64,000 nt of DNA, from assembly GCA_033032175.1 (NCBI GenBank), contig CM065309.1, positions 15,128,001-15,192,000 of the forward strand. The letters run 5' to 3'. A program made the translations under genes and the position numbers. Position 1 is the stretch's first letter, and each line of letters begins with the position of its first letter. Source of the DNA: Saturnia japonica (taxonomy: Eukaryota > Arthropoda > Insecta > Lepidoptera > Saturniidae). Shown here one piece after another: positions 1 to 12,235 of this stretch. The notes under the pieces are model-generated. The model worked only from the letters and a program-made list of their open reading frames with translations, made no database searches and was not told where the DNA came from.

Positions 1-769
1 GTACATTTATGGGCACGCTATGATGGCCGTTTTGATGTTTGTCCACCCATGAAGTTTCGGATAAATTAATAACTACATTTGAAGGAGCAATAATTAATCG
101 CTGGTCTTTATTGTCAATAGTGACATCCAGATTATCCAGACAGACATAAAATTTATCGAATGTATAATTTTAGGACTTAAAATTAATTTATTAGGTACAC
201 TGATTTCTAAACTATATAGGCAGTAGGTATATTCTGAATGTATTATATGGTCCTACGAACAAATATGTTCACGTTTTAGTAACTAAAAATAGCGCCATTT
301 TACATTCCCTATTGGATTGTAATTAATAGTGTAGGAAGTTATTTACCACACAAATCGGCATTTTTTTTTAAATGATCGCTAATACAATCTTCACTTAAAG
401 GATCGCTGGCCAGCAGCACTACTATCTCCGGCAAACTCGCGTCAATGTTCAATGCAAAACAAAGTAGTTTCGATTTGACGTTGCTTCGAAAAGAACAAAA
501 TATGGTGCACTGCGATTGTGGCCTGGCTTTGAAGTTCGGATATTGATAGAGTTAGGCGATTATGAATAATTTACATACATAATTGTGATATATTCGAATA
601 TGAATGATTAACATAGTCGCGATATTTCGATAATGAGTGTAAATAATAATAATATAGTCTAAATTTTATATATTTCTTAAACTATAAAAACCCTTTATTT
701 TATAATTAGTTTTAATTTTTATGCCGTATTTAATTTTTTATTTTCTGCCGTTCTCATTACACCCATGCT
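1..769. other. AT-rich DNA, no gene seen
   Basis: No reading frame resembling a protein family, no convincing splice-bounded exon and no RNA gene was recognised. Simple A/T runs dominate. Confidence 0.5.
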
Positions 770-937
770 ACCTCATTTACACTCTGTAACAGTATAACAT
801 ATCCATCCAAACGTTGCCTGGAAGAGATTGCTTTCAGCAATAAGGCCGCCCTTTGTACTTATCATAAAATTTTAATGTTCCATTGTATATAACTAATGGT
901 GTACAATAAAGATTAATAAATTTAAAAAAAAAAACAT
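770..937 (+). repeat. LINE or SINE 3'-end remnant with poly(A)
   Basis: This stretch has the look of a lepidopteran retroposon 3' untranslated end: a 'GCCTGGAAGAGATTGCTTT' motif, then 'AATAAGGCCGCC', a GTGTACAATAAAG polyadenylation-like signal near 901-911 and an A run near 926-935. The motif order is seen directly. Assignment to a lepidopteran retroposon tail comes from general familiarity with such tails. No coding part is attached. Confidence 0.5.
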
Positions 938-1289
938 AATTGAATTACGATTATGAATGATCACTCATCATCGAAGTACTAATATTAGTAATTACTAATG
1001 GCTATAATCGAGATATCTTCATAACGAATGATTACATGAGTATAACTCATAATCGCCCATCGCTAGATATTGATACTGGCGGGCTATTGATATTAATTTG
1101 GGCTCTGTTTACGCTCTTTGTTGTGGATTTCGTCGATATGGGGGAACGACATTTCACGACACTATTGTCATGTATCAAAACGGTCATCATCTCGTGCTGT
1201 GATTATAGTATTAATACCCATAGATGTAGTATACCTATATTAAATCTAGGAATAGTACTATTAATTATTATGATAGAGGTTTGACGTTG

Positions 1290-1500
1290 TTCGCGGATCA
1301 CGCAAAAACTACTAGATATATCTTGATCATTTTTTCTTGTTTTACTCCTTAGGTACCAAGTACCAAGTCCCATGGACGTATAAAAAGGTGGACGGAGTTC
1401 CTCTAAAAACAAAAGTGAATCACAGTAATGGCGGACACGTATGTGTTTTAGAGTTTTTAAAGTATAGACATGAGAAGAAAATTTTTCCATTTTTTTAAAT
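1290..1500 (+). repeat. Dispersed repeat fragment ('cacgcaaaaactact' family)
   Basis: The 'CACGCAAAAACTACT' followed by 'TTGATCATTTTT' and 'TTTTACTCCT' order recurs at about 32307-32357, where it lies upstream of a Helitron-like 3' end. This suggests a degraded copy of the same non-autonomous family. No coding capacity. Confidence 0.45.
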
Positions 1501-1608
1501 AAAATTACACACAGGTTTTTTTTACTCTCGGAGACCTAGGCAGACAGAGTGAACATCGCTTCGCTGTGGGTAAAGTCTCACACATCAAAGGACTTATAAA
1601 CCTCGACT

Positions 1609-1930
1609 AAAAAAAGGTGTTAGACGTTTAACGTGTGTATCTCTCTGTGGCATCGTAGTTCACAAACGGCTGAACCGATTTTGTTCTAGTTTTTGAAGTG
1701 ACAACGTCTTATAATCCGATGGAGCCGGCTGCACGCACGAAAAAACATGACTCATGCGGCGTTATCTCGCTCTGAGTCGTTTCATTTAAGTTAAGTGCAA
1801 GCGAGAGCGCGAAACGAGCGACAAAGAGGCACAATCGGCCTCCGCTTTCGGCAGCGTTCACCATCTGTCTCTCTCCTACTTGAGTGAGCGATGCGTCCGC
1901 GTGGACAGCTGCTATACAATAATACATTTA
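1609..1930 (+). repeat. Dispersed repeat with a GC-rich block
   Basis: It begins with a 'CACAAACGGCTGAACCGATT' motif typical of moth Helitron-like repeats, followed by a 1720-1915 block much richer in G+C than its surroundings, with many CGC/GCG words. Frames through the block have no recognisable protein. Either a repeat body or a small regulatory block. Confidence 0.4.
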
Positions 1931-3223
1931 CATGTTTTCGTCAAGTATGAAGTGCAGTGAAAAGTGAATGTGGTGTCAATTGTTTATAGCAACGATAAAG
2001 GTAATGACTCTTTCGATATTAAAAATATATGATCAGTGATATATTGTCGAATATTCGTACTTTCCATTTACCTCCTTCTCTATATATATACAAAATATTT
2101 ATCTCAACAAATAAAATTAAAATTTTCTTTTGAAAAATGATACCATTCCATCAGTATTTTCTTATGACGTTGTCACGTTCAACTATCGTCAGTAAACCGA
2201 CTTTACAGACAACCGATTTTTTTTTGTTTGAAAGGTGACTTGATCGAGATTGTTCTTAACTATGATACAAGAAAATTTATACAGTCATTTGAAGATTATC
2301 ACCTCTTTTCTATTTGATAAATAGATGTGAGCATCTTCCAAAGGTCTGATTGAGTCGAGATTTGGTATTCTGTTACTTCAGTGATGTTAGTAAAACATAA
2401 TGCTGCGGCATCTTCTGGAATATGTAGGATATCTAACTACTCACCAACTTACAGCAAATGTATTGTATTTAGGCTCATTTGAATGGTCTCAATGATTAGG
2501 TTACTTGTGTCGGGAGTTTACTAAATTTTCACTTTACCTTGTATTGTGATAAACAAATAGTTGGCACACTGGGGATGTATAAAAGAAAGATTTTTTTAAT
2601 TTATTTCAGAGGTAAACAATGTCAATAAAAACAATCAATTGAAATATAAGTATATTTATTAATTATAATTATGGTTTATTTATTATAATTTCTATTATTG
2701 TGTTAACTTTTTATAAACTTATCTTTTATGTTCAAACGATGTAGAAATCCCCTCTAATTTTATGATATGGTGAAAACTAATATTTAAATCTTTTTCGGCA
2801 TTTGAAAATGAAATTGAAAATATAGTTAAAATCTATCTAAAAAAAAATAAAGGCCCAGCCTTCAATTATAAATAATGTAAGTGCTTAGAGAAAATATACC
2901 TAAGTGTAATCAATTTCATGCTAATTTAAACCAAGCCGTACAGGGCCATCTATAAATAATGCTGGATTTAAAAAAAAAACATGTTTCCCTATTTTATTAC
3001 TTTTTTGAAAATTATGTAAAAATAAAATAATTTGGTTTTAGTATCTTTTCACTTCGTTTCACTAAATATTTTAAATATATTACAAAATTATAATACATAT
3101 AAATTCATTAATTCATACATTATATGCACATTATCTAAACACTTTATTTAAGTAAATATTTTAAATATATTTAAATATATTACTAATATAGATACCATAG
3201 ATTCCTTTTTATGTGTACACAAC
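1931..3223. other. AT-rich DNA, nothing recognised
   Basis: Low-complexity A/T sequence with many stops in all frames. No repeat terminus, exon or RNA structure could be supported. Confidence 0.45.
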
Positions 3224-3234
3224 CTAAACGCAAT

Positions 3235-3420
3235 TTTTATAAACCATACAAATGTTCATACGTGTAAAAATGCATCCTAAATATACTTTCAGACTATAAA
3301 CTACAATTATACCAAATTTCATTAAATTCGGTCCAGTAATTTCTGTGTGATTGATGTTCATACATACCGACAGACAGACAAAAATTTTAAAAACTATCGA
3401 AGTGTCTTCTGTCCATGATT
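3235..3420 (-). repeat. Helitron-like repeat fragment (minus strand)
   Basis: Read on the minus strand it contains a GTCTGTCTGTC microsatellite followed by a degenerate 'tggaccgaatttaatgaaatttggta' type of sequence, as in the Helitron-like repeats at 8.5, 31.3 and 45.3 kb. Both termini are missing. Confidence 0.4.
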
Positions 3421-3448
3421 CTAAACTTCCCGTTTTATTTTTTCTCAA

Positions 3449-4234
3449 ATATCTTCAATGTACAGATTTCGACTTTTTACTCATTTATTATAAGTATAGA
3501 TTGTTGCAAAAATCGCTCTGAACTATTGTAATAACGAAACTTCAATTTAATTTTGTTTATAGCTCATAGAGAGGTTGCAATATTATAACATGGTTATAAC
3601 GATATATTTAGATTATTAACTTTTTAAATTATTACAGGGTTGATTCGTGCGTTAGATTTCACATAATCAGAATATCAGCGCTACAGAGCTTGTTAGCCTG
3701 CAGGATAGAGCTGAGATAGGAGACATATGTATTTGACACCATGCAACACTTATATATTACCTTATTTTGATTCATTTTCTATATCTATTTATGTGTGTTC
3801 TGTTTGTGTTAAATAGTACGTTTTCTTTTGGAAAACATGTTATGTAAAATGATAAAGAGGTTTTACATTGAAAATGTATGTGAGTTATAATTATAAAAGA
3901 CCTCTCCGTTTTACATAAAGCCGTATTAACTCCTTCTCCAGAGTAATAAAAATGTATAAGAATCTGCTCAGTTGAATTCGTATTACCTAATTAAATTATG
4001 TGCTTGGCACCTGAAATTTAGGGTGCAAACGAGATGTGCAATTTTACGATGTTACACTGACTACCGACATGACAGTATGTACTCGAGCATGTTCTGTAAA
4101 CATTATTTTGTTTTATTTATTTAGTAACTTAAAGAACTTAGGAGCATGACATTTTTAAAATAATGTCTAATGATAGATAGCAGTTAATTTCGAAATGAAA
4201 ATTTTATTTAAGGGAAATATTTCCCATTTTCTTA
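3449..4234. other. AT-rich DNA with a weak dispersed repeat
   Basis: About 3890-4080 resembles 7670-7830 (shared 'GAATTCGnATTA', 'CAATTTTA', 'GCA(A/G)ACGAGA' words in the same order), so a degraded dispersed repeat is likely. Nothing else is visible. Confidence 0.35.
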
Positions 4235-5510
4235 CATATGAAATTGGCGTTTTGTATGGGAGGAATATAAAGTCAGTTTTTTTTTTTGTAAAATATATTT
4301 AATTAATCAAAGTATGCGCCGTTGTTATCTATGCACTTTTGCCATCTCACAGGTAGTTCATTGATCCCTTTACTAAAAAAAACCATAGGGGCGAGAATCA
4401 ATAAACTCTTTGAAGGTGGTTTGGACTGCCGCATCGGAGTTGAATTTTTTCCCTTGTAAGAAGTTGTCCAAATTCCGGAAAAAATGGTAATCTGTTGGAG
4501 CAAGGTCCGGAGAGTACGGTGTATGTCGCAGACATTCCAATTGTAGGTCATCTAACTTAGTGGTTGTTTGTTGTGTAGTGTGTGGTCTTGCGTTGTCGTG
4601 AAGCAGCAGTGGCCTAGAGCGATTGACCAATCTCGGTTGTTTAGCAGCTAGTTCTTCCTTCATGGTTTGCAGTTGCTGACAATAGATATCTGCCGTAATC
4701 GTTTGGCCATATTTTAAAAGCTGTAGTGAACGACACCGGCGCTAGTCCACCAAACACTCACAAGTAACTTTTTCTGAGTCAATTTTCGTTTAGGGCCGGA
4801 TTTGGCTGGGTCTCCAGGGTTCAGCCATTGCGACGAGCGCTTTCGATTATCGTACAGTATCCACTTTTCATCACAAGTAATGATTCGATTTAAAATTCCT
4901 TCATTATTGTGTCGGTTGAGCAAAGTAACACAGAAGTCGACGTTCGAAATTGACGTAAACAAGTTCGATTCACTCAATTCATGAGGTACCCATCGTTCAA
5001 GGTTTTTTACTTTCTTAATTTGCTTCAAGTGGATTAATGCAGTTTTATCACTTACCCCGAAGCCTGCAGCTATCTCTGAAGTGCTTTGTGATGAATCCGC
5101 TTCCACAATAGCCTTTAATTCTTCATTTTCCACTTTGGTCTTCCGCCGTCCACGGGGTTGGTTCTGAAGGTTCAAATTTCCAGAACGAAAACGTTGAAAC
5201 CAAAAACGTACCGTGCTTTCTTTTGCGACACCAGCGCCGTACACATAATTAATCCTTCGAGCTGTTTCTGCAGAACTGGTGCCACGGTAGAACTCGTACT
5301 CGTAAATATACCGATATTTCATGTTTTCCATTGTGCGGCAATAAGCGATGGCAAAGAAAAAAATAATGAGGAAAAAACAAATGAATGACGGTTTTCAAAA
5401 CTCAAATGTACCCGCTAAATTAATTTATAAATTTGAATTTGGAATTATTAACCAAAGAGCAGATATTGCAGATCAAAGTTGTCAGTACGACGAAACGCTA
5501 ATTTCATATG
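4235..5510 (-). mobile_element. mariner element copy 1 (cecropia-like, DD34D)
   Basis: A complete 1276-bp mariner outline. The terminal inverted repeats begin CATATGAAATTGGCGTTTTG on the left and CATATGAAATTAGCGTTTCG when the right end is reversed, and TA dinucleotides flank both ends (4233-4234 and 5511-5512). The transposase gene is on the minus strand and is frameshifted, so the copy is inactive. The termini match mariner copy 3 at 54.6 kb more closely than copy 2 at 14.8 kb. Confidence 0.9.
4303..5331 (-). pseudogene. mariner transposase pseudogene, two frameshifts
   Basis: This encoded the DD34D transposase that would cut and paste the surrounding element. Reading on the minus strand from 5331, the paired-type DNA-binding region ('RFWFQRFRSGN', 'GRRKTKV') is followed by the catalytic motifs CDEKWI, HDNARPH and APTDYHFF, the three aspartates of the triad, then the usual C-terminus ending near 'RWQKCIDNNGAYFD'. 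One frame runs 5331-4714. A one-base loss after 'VVHYSF' (about 4715) moves the reading to the frame of 4663-4373, and an A-run slip near 4375-4381 moves it again to the stop at 4303. Full length would be about 340 residues, normal for mariner. All three catalytic aspartates are still readable, so decay seems fairly recent. Confidence 0.88.
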
Positions 5511-5512
5511 TA

Positions 5513-6100
5513 AGAACCTAACATATCAATCATATTCCTACGTGTCTGTATACCTGTACAGAGCTACAGACTGCAGTACGGGCCCATGTTATTGGTTCAC
5601 ACAGCTGGTCTTTATTATAATAATAATGAGTCAAGTAAAGAAAATGAATATAAAATTAAGAATTTTCTCAATAGTATTCAATGAAAACTTTTATTTTATT
5701 ATAAATATCGGAAACCTTAATCCTATAATATCACAATAAAACAAAAAAAAAATGCCTAAATATTTCAAGTACTTGGAAATAAATTTGTTTTATACGAGTT
5801 TGAATTTATATTTTTTCTAAAGTATGTCCTACAGGTTATAAGCATTGTACTGTGGTTTAAGTTGTGACGTGAGGGTTTTGTCCAACAAATAATATTAAAG
5901 TTTGTGTCGCTTTGTTTGCCAAGACTCCAAAAGCTCGCATAGAGTTTGAGTGACTTGGCAAGCTTATTACTGTTTGTGTTTCCAAGAATATCTAGTGCTT
6001 AGCTCTTTGATGAATACGAAAACGACATCATCAAAAAAAGTATCAACAGACCACAGTGATCAATATACTAAAAATATGTAACCTGTCTCTGAGATAAATC
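5513..6100. other. AT-rich DNA, nothing recognised
   Basis: No family match, exon or repeat end seen between mariner copy 1 and the SINE. Confidence 0.4.
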
Positions 6101-6102
6101 TT

Positions 6103-6391
6103 ATAGCCTTTTTAGTCTAGTGGTCCTAAATGTGACTATTATGCTCGACGTCCTGGGTTTGATTCCCAGGTCGAGCAAAGTGTTTATTTGGTTTTTCTAT
6201 GAAATTTTCAGTAACTACTTGTAGTTTGGCTTTGTGCCCGATTTATGTCAATGGGATCGCCCTCTATTACATGGGATCTAAAACATACCAGGCGAACTGT
6301 GGGTGTACAATAATACACCTCTGCCTAACCCTTCGGGGATACAGGCGTAATGGTATGTAAGTATTGTGCCATTAATAAAAAAAGAAAGAAA
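6103..6391 (+). repeat. tRNA-derived SINE
   Basis: The head carries RNA polymerase III internal promoter boxes in the right order and spacing: an A box at 6113-6123 (TAGTCTAGTGG) and a B box at 6156-6166 (GGTTTGATTCC). The acceptor arms do not pair as in a true tRNA. The unrelated body holds a 'GGGATCGCCCTCTATTACATG' type of sequence and 'CTAACCCTTCGGGGATACAG', words I know from moth SINEs, and it ends in an A-rich tail. A functional tRNA gene is excluded by the missing cloverleaf. Confidence 0.7.
6113..6166 (+). promoter_or_regulatory. RNA polymerase III A and B boxes of the SINE
   Basis: A box 6113-6123 and B box 6156-6166, 32 bases apart, inside the SINE head. These would drive its own transcription if intact. 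Confidence 0.55.
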
Positions 6392-8470
6392 ATTCATTTC
6401 TTTGACGCACATATTTTATACAAAACAAATAAAAAGTAATAATAATGAAAATGAAATAATAAATTATGAAAAATAAAAGCAAGGATGCAGGTTGTCAGTA
6501 GGTAATATTAACTGAAAGTGGGTTTGAGACGACTCTTGAAACTTCTTGCATACCAGAAGTTTGAAAACAATTCCTAAAAAGGAAGATGCAAAGCAAATTC
6601 GTTTGGATGAGGAAATACACTGGAATACATTAAATGTTCATAACGAAAGCCAAATTGGATTAGTATATGAGTTACAAAAGTTAGATTATGATTTTCATGT
6701 TTTCGTTTGCATTTCTTTCTGTACGTGCCTTTTGTGATGTGAAAGTAATCGTGAAATATATCTTCAAGGATCATGCACATTGAACGCGTTATTAGAGGTG
6801 GAGTGAACGGCAGATGTTTACGTCACTCGTAAGTAAGAATAATGGGTGCGCATAAATCAGTTGCTTCTTCACGTCGTTTTGAATATTTACAAAAGATGTC
6901 AGGTCTCGCAAAGACTCTATTCAGCGGAAACAAACACGATACGACATGCCCCGACAATTCTCCATACATAGGTACCTTCTTATTGAGAACGTTCCTTACG
7001 AGTATTTCATTGTACATAAGCTTTCATGATTTATGCTATTAAGTTCCTACCTATTTATTATAACATATTTAGAGTAGTAAACATCTAGAAATTTCTCGGC
7101 CCAACATTATGATAGACAATTCAGTATAATACTTATTACTGTTTAGTGGGCTAAACACCTCAGACCCCAGATGGAATCTAGTTACTATTGCCGAAATCTG
7201 CTTAAAGGGTTGTGTAGTCTGTATTATAATTATCACAGAGAAAGCTTGAAGCCAGAAAACTACAAAACCAAAAACAGGAACAATTTCTCTTATGTATAAT
7301 ATGTTTAAGTAAACTTAATATCAAAACGGTCCTTAAAGTATACCTATACATATACTTTTTTCATACCATATCGATGACTTTCCTTCATTATTAATTTTAG
7401 ATTTAGCTTTAAATTTGCCTAATTAATAAATTGTGGTAATAGATATAAAACGTTGAAGTAGGTCTCTCATAACTACATAAGCAAAACTACTAATATAATA
7501 CGAGAAATATTTTAATCCATTAATTTACATTAAAAAATGTATAAACATGACGTTTATAAATACTATACATTGGAAATAGAAAACTTTAACTATGAGGCAG
7601 ATGAATATTGAATACTTTAAAATTTGTTATACTTAAAAATATACCATGGTTTACACCAAAAAGCGTTAGCTCTTTTTCCGGTTGTAATAAAAATGCTTTA
7701 AAGGTTTCCATCGTAGAATTCGCATTATCCAATTATATTATAAAGGATGATATTAGGTACCTGGTACCTCCAAAACCCGTTTTTAGTGCAGACGAGAAAT
7801 TTGCAATTTTATGACGTCACAATGCCGCAAACTTTATTACGCAGTCCGAAATGCGATTCTGTAAAATTTGCATGATTTAGTAGGAACCTTATACATACTT
7901 CGGTTATGTACGTACGTAGAATATTCGTGTCTATATTAAAGTAATAACCTTCCATAGACCATAGCTGGGTTGAAGTACTAACGCGATTTTGATGAGACCT
8001 CAGCTGGCACGTCATAAGATTGTATCCTATAGATCCTGATATTATATCCTCGGCCTTTTCTAATATAAACTAATGTGCATTTCCTAAAATCGAAATTTTT
8101 TAACAAATGCTAATATTTTAATAAAATATGAAATAGAGTTCCTCTGACAATATAACCAGAATCCAGATGCGAGAAATCTTGTATTCTTTTCTTCGGACTC
8201 AGTTGCTTTTTATATGTAAATTAAATTAAGTTCATAAGCTTTTCTATTTTGTAAAATACTGAACAAATTAAGAATGAATTTATGAATTATTAATATCAAC
8301 TATTAAAATTTATTAGTTTGCAAATATTTTATCGCGGTATTAACATTAGTCAAGATTTTAAAAAAAATTGACGGATAATTTAGGTACTTATAATTTAATA
8401 TTTTTTATTTTGTCTAAGCACTAACAGCAATGTCATTGGGCAGAAACTTTTAATTTTTAAGTTATCATGA
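6392..8470. other. AT-rich DNA, nothing firm
   Basis: Around 6546-6737 an open frame reads 'SLKTIPKKEDAKQIRLDEEI' and onward. It looks more protein-like than its surroundings, but no family was recognised and no good splice pair frames it. 7670-7830 is a degraded dispersed repeat also seen at 3.9-4.1 kb. The rest is featureless. Confidence 0.35.
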
Positions 8471-8474
8471 GATA

Positions 8475-8663
8475 CTATACTATAAGGGGAGTAATCACGT
8501 AGCTGACGTATATGTATAGTTTTATTTTCGCTACATAAAGTAGCCTATGTCCTTTCCCAAGGTCCAATCTACCTCTATACCAAAATTTATTAAAGTTTGT
8601 ACAGCGGTTTAGGCGTGAAAACGTCCGACAGAGTTACTTTCGCATTTATAATATTAGTATCGA
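8475..8663 (-). repeat. Helitron-like repeat, 5' part (minus)
   Basis: On the minus strand it starts with TC at 8663 after an A and reads 'TCGATACTAATATTATAAAT', then 'GCGAAAGTAACTCTGTC', 'GCCTAAACCGCTG' and 'GGACATAGGCTACTTTATG'. The same order occurs at 31274, 45305 and in the element at 35128-36320. The 3' hairpin-CTAG end is not found, so this copy is truncated. Confidence 0.6.
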
Positions 8664-9903
8664 TAATAGGCGATAGCAACTTCCTACGAGTTAATAATAT
8701 AAAACCTAATAATAAAATATAGAATAATTATATCACACAGGAAGTACGTAGTATTCTATCAGTGGAATATTTTTTTCAGAATCGTATAAGTGTTTCAATA
8801 GATTACCATTATTACGATGTTTACGTGAATGATAGTGGTGTCGGTATATGACCCTCTCTCTGTAGGTACATCCAATAAAATAATATAATTATGAATGTGT
8901 AAATGAATACTTTATTGCACTTCTAGTTTATACACAGGTGAGCTTAATGCTTTATAACATTTTTGTCCCAGATAACCAGAGGCTATGTGGAAAATATTAT
9001 TACTGTCGATAGTGCAATGAAATTAAATTTAAAATGAAACAAAAATATAAAACTAGAAAAGTAATAAAAATTAAATACAAAAATATAATAATACTCTACA
9101 TAAATAAAATAAAGTAGAAATAAAAATAAATACATATAAAAACATATATACATACTTATTTATGTACCAATAAAAGTATATACACAAATTATAAATGCAA
9201 ATCGAAATAATTTGATCACTCTGTTTCTTGGTTATTAAACAAATATCAGTGCAGTTGGGATTTGAGGATGGTGATTGTTTTAACATTTCAAAGATAACGT
9301 AATTCCACAGTCGGATGGCAGTTATCGTAAAGGAATTGGAATACTTAGATTGCGAAAACGAATATTATAAACATTTTTTGCACTCAACCCAATCTGAGTT
9401 TCTTACCTGCTTTTCTCGATGACTGACTGGGAAGTTTTCGAACCGGTAAGTAGTGTTTTCTTGGCGCTTAATTTGAATGAAGTATTTTTGATTTGAAACC
9501 TCTTACAAACAAACAAACGTTACTTCTTTGTACTAATAGTTTAGATATATCTACTAGATCTATAAACTAAATTTTAAAAGTGGGTATTATTGCACTTAAA
9601 CTTTAATTCTAAGAAGTATTAAAGAAAATCCGTGTTTACTTTTCAAAACAAGTTGAATCTATCATATCATTGCTGATGGATATGTTAAAACTGAAATTAA
9701 GCTGTTACGGATACTCTTCCATAGATTTTGATAAAAACTCGGAGATAACGTGGAAATTGATTTTGTGAAGCATTTTGCAAGTCAAACACTGTTAAGAAAA
9801 AAGGAGCAATTTCGCTCGTCCCTTCAAAAGGCGAGGACTCTTATAAACATCGGGCTCTTGCAAACTGCTGGTGCCGTAATCTCCCGAAAACATAAAAGCG
9901 TAT
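8664..9903. other. AT-rich DNA, nothing recognised
   Basis: No gene or repeat terminus recognised. 9790-9900 is slightly richer in G+C but has no interpretable frame. Confidence 0.4.
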
Positions 9904-12156
9904 GAAAACTTTAGTGTCCAATAAATTTTGCCAATACATGCGAGGACGCCGCGAGATATTTTACTAACGCCGTAGTAGCCTTATGCTCTAGAAACAAGTT
10001 ATGATAGTCTAAAGAATAATAATTTGTAATTAAACGATAATGTGAAAAGGTTTTCATTCAATTTCAATCTTCCAAAATTCTAAAAACTTTAACAACAAGA
10101 ATAATAATAATATAAAACACTTCAAAAGTGTATGTCTATTAAAATTAAAAATGAAAAACATTTAGTTTGCTCTTCAATCGTTAAAAATTGGTTAAATTAG
10201 TGAAATAGTTATTTGATAATTATTAATTGGACTAATTAAATTGAATAGTGTTCGATAATAACCTATTTAAATTAATATGTGTGAAGTTAAATGAAACGAT
10301 TAGTACGAAATAGTTTTGTTGTTTAACTTCCAACTGTTTACCGATGAACTAAATTTAATTTAAATAAAATTTAACTATCTAGTTATATTTAAATTTATTT
10401 ATGTGACATTTTATTACACAGTTTAATGTCACGCTTTTTAAATGTATTTTATAAGATCTCTTAACGTTTGCATTACGATTATTATATTAATTTAAATTAT
10501 TACATATAAATTTGGTATTTTTATTATAATAAAGTAAAATAAGTCGTTTAACTTGTTTCAATCAATAATTCATTAAAAAATTATGATCTTCAATTGAATT
10601 AGAACAAAATACGTTTAGTAGTCTGTCATCCAAAGATTCGTTAAGCAAATATTTTCCTATAATCATTGGATTCGTTTTTATATACGTGTCTGATACAATA
10701 CGATCCACGATCCCTACTGATCACCGAACTTGATTCATTATTCTCCCAAATATTAAGAAAGTGTATATCCGTACATTGAGGTATTTATGTACTCGGTACG
10801 TACACTATTACGAACAAAAATTGTGCTCCACTAGATACCGCGCAGCGCGAAGCGTGTGTGCATTAACTTTGAAGCATTGAACTTACTGATGGAGTGTCAC
10901 TTCTTATGTTTCTCGAAATGTTTAGTATCTCAGTGCACATGAAGGCATATTTATGAAGCTAAATTTAGCACTCAAACGTGTAAACAACAAGTGCCCAGCA
11001 CAGACTGTGAGTGCGAGTGTATGCACTCGAACGCGTGTTCTGAACAATCAGGTTGAAGTGTCGTGTCTAGTACGTAGTACATAATACCTGAATGATGCCT
11101 GTATGGACTTAATTTGTGATCCTAATGTGAAGATATTTGTAATAGTGCGAATTAGGTTTTTTATGGCAAAAAAAAAATTGGAAAAGCTTCCTGAAAATTT
11201 TTCAAACACTGAACATCCCTTTTTCTGTCGGATTTTTATATGAACTCAAGACCATCATAACCCACGATTCAAATAATGGATATGCGTAATTATTTTTTGT
11301 TTTATTTATGGTCAGAACAACGTCTACCGGGCAAGCCAGTATTTGAATAATTCTTTAAAAATAATATATTTACGTGAGTCTGGTTTTCTACTCATACCAA
11401 GAAGCTATTCAGTAAATGACAAGTAACTTCAGCTTAACTTAACCGAGTAGATAAATTATTTATTGGACTATATTTGATTTTGTCTTAGATTTTTCTATCG
11501 TAATAGTTCTACATCTTGAACCATAAGTATGCCATACCATACTCTACGAACAGTAGAGCGCATAAAATTAGGGTAAGTACATTACAAATTGTTACCACAA
11601 AAGAGCTTGAGAGCTTTGATCCGTCTTAAAAAAATATAATTAACTAAGCTAACATTCTATGAGACATTATGATTAAAAAATTAAAATCATGGGAAAATAA
11701 TTATCCAGTAGACCTTATTCACTTCTATACAATGAGCTGTGTAAACGTGATGGCTACATTTAAATAACATTTCTGTCATCGAAAATAACTGCTAAGAAAT
11801 AAAGCTGTGTAAATATGAGTACGTTTTTTATTTTATATTGTAATAAATAATCATTTTATTAAAATAACTTTATTGTCATATCATTTTGACTGGCGTATAA
11901 ATTATTAGCCATGTAAAGTATTTCTAATATCTGGGTGACCTACTTTTTTTATCGTTATAGACTTAGTAGTGTGGCCACAATCTCACCTGGCCTTATGTGA
12001 CGATGTGGTCCAAGATAGTAACACGCTAAGTCTAGTGGAAGAAAAGCTCTCAAGTGCAGCTGCTGGAACACATACAAACAAGAGCGACAGTATTTTCATC
12101 AGCTTTGCTCAGTATCTTTAATAATTATAATATCCTATCTAGGTAAACTTGGAATG
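9904..12156 (+). repeat. Source copy of a 2.25-kb duplicated segment
   Basis: This segment recurs in the same orientation at 15962-18101 inside mariner copy 2. Long runs in the middle (about 10320-11330 against 16270-17270) look almost identical; both ends differ by many small gaps. Here the segment runs without a break into 12157-12230, completing a dispersed repeat that is also present at about 14280-14360. In the mariner copy that repeat stops abruptly. This is therefore the original location and the mariner-borne copy is derived. No coding frame or family motif was found in it. Confidence 0.85.
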
Positions 12157-12235
12157 TAAAACATTACCTAAATACAAAATTTCATCCAAATTATTGGAAC
12201 CCTTTCCGAGAAACCAATAACTAAATAAATACATT
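12125..12235 (+). repeat. Dispersed repeat ('cctatctaggtaaacttgga' family)
   Basis: CCTATCTAGGTAAACTTGGA, then TGTAAAACATTACCTAAAT and a 'GAACCCTTTCCGAGAAAC' tail. The reverse complement of the same series lies at about 14280-14362. A shorter match is at about 56165-56192. Confidence 0.65.

Noticed and set aside
1036..1490. Open frames of 82 and 95 residues on both strands
   Set aside because: They overlap on opposite strands, show no family motif and lie partly in a dispersed repeat; chance frames.
6103..6180. A tRNA gene
   Set aside because: A and B boxes are good, but the acceptor and anticodon arms do not pair and a SINE body follows.
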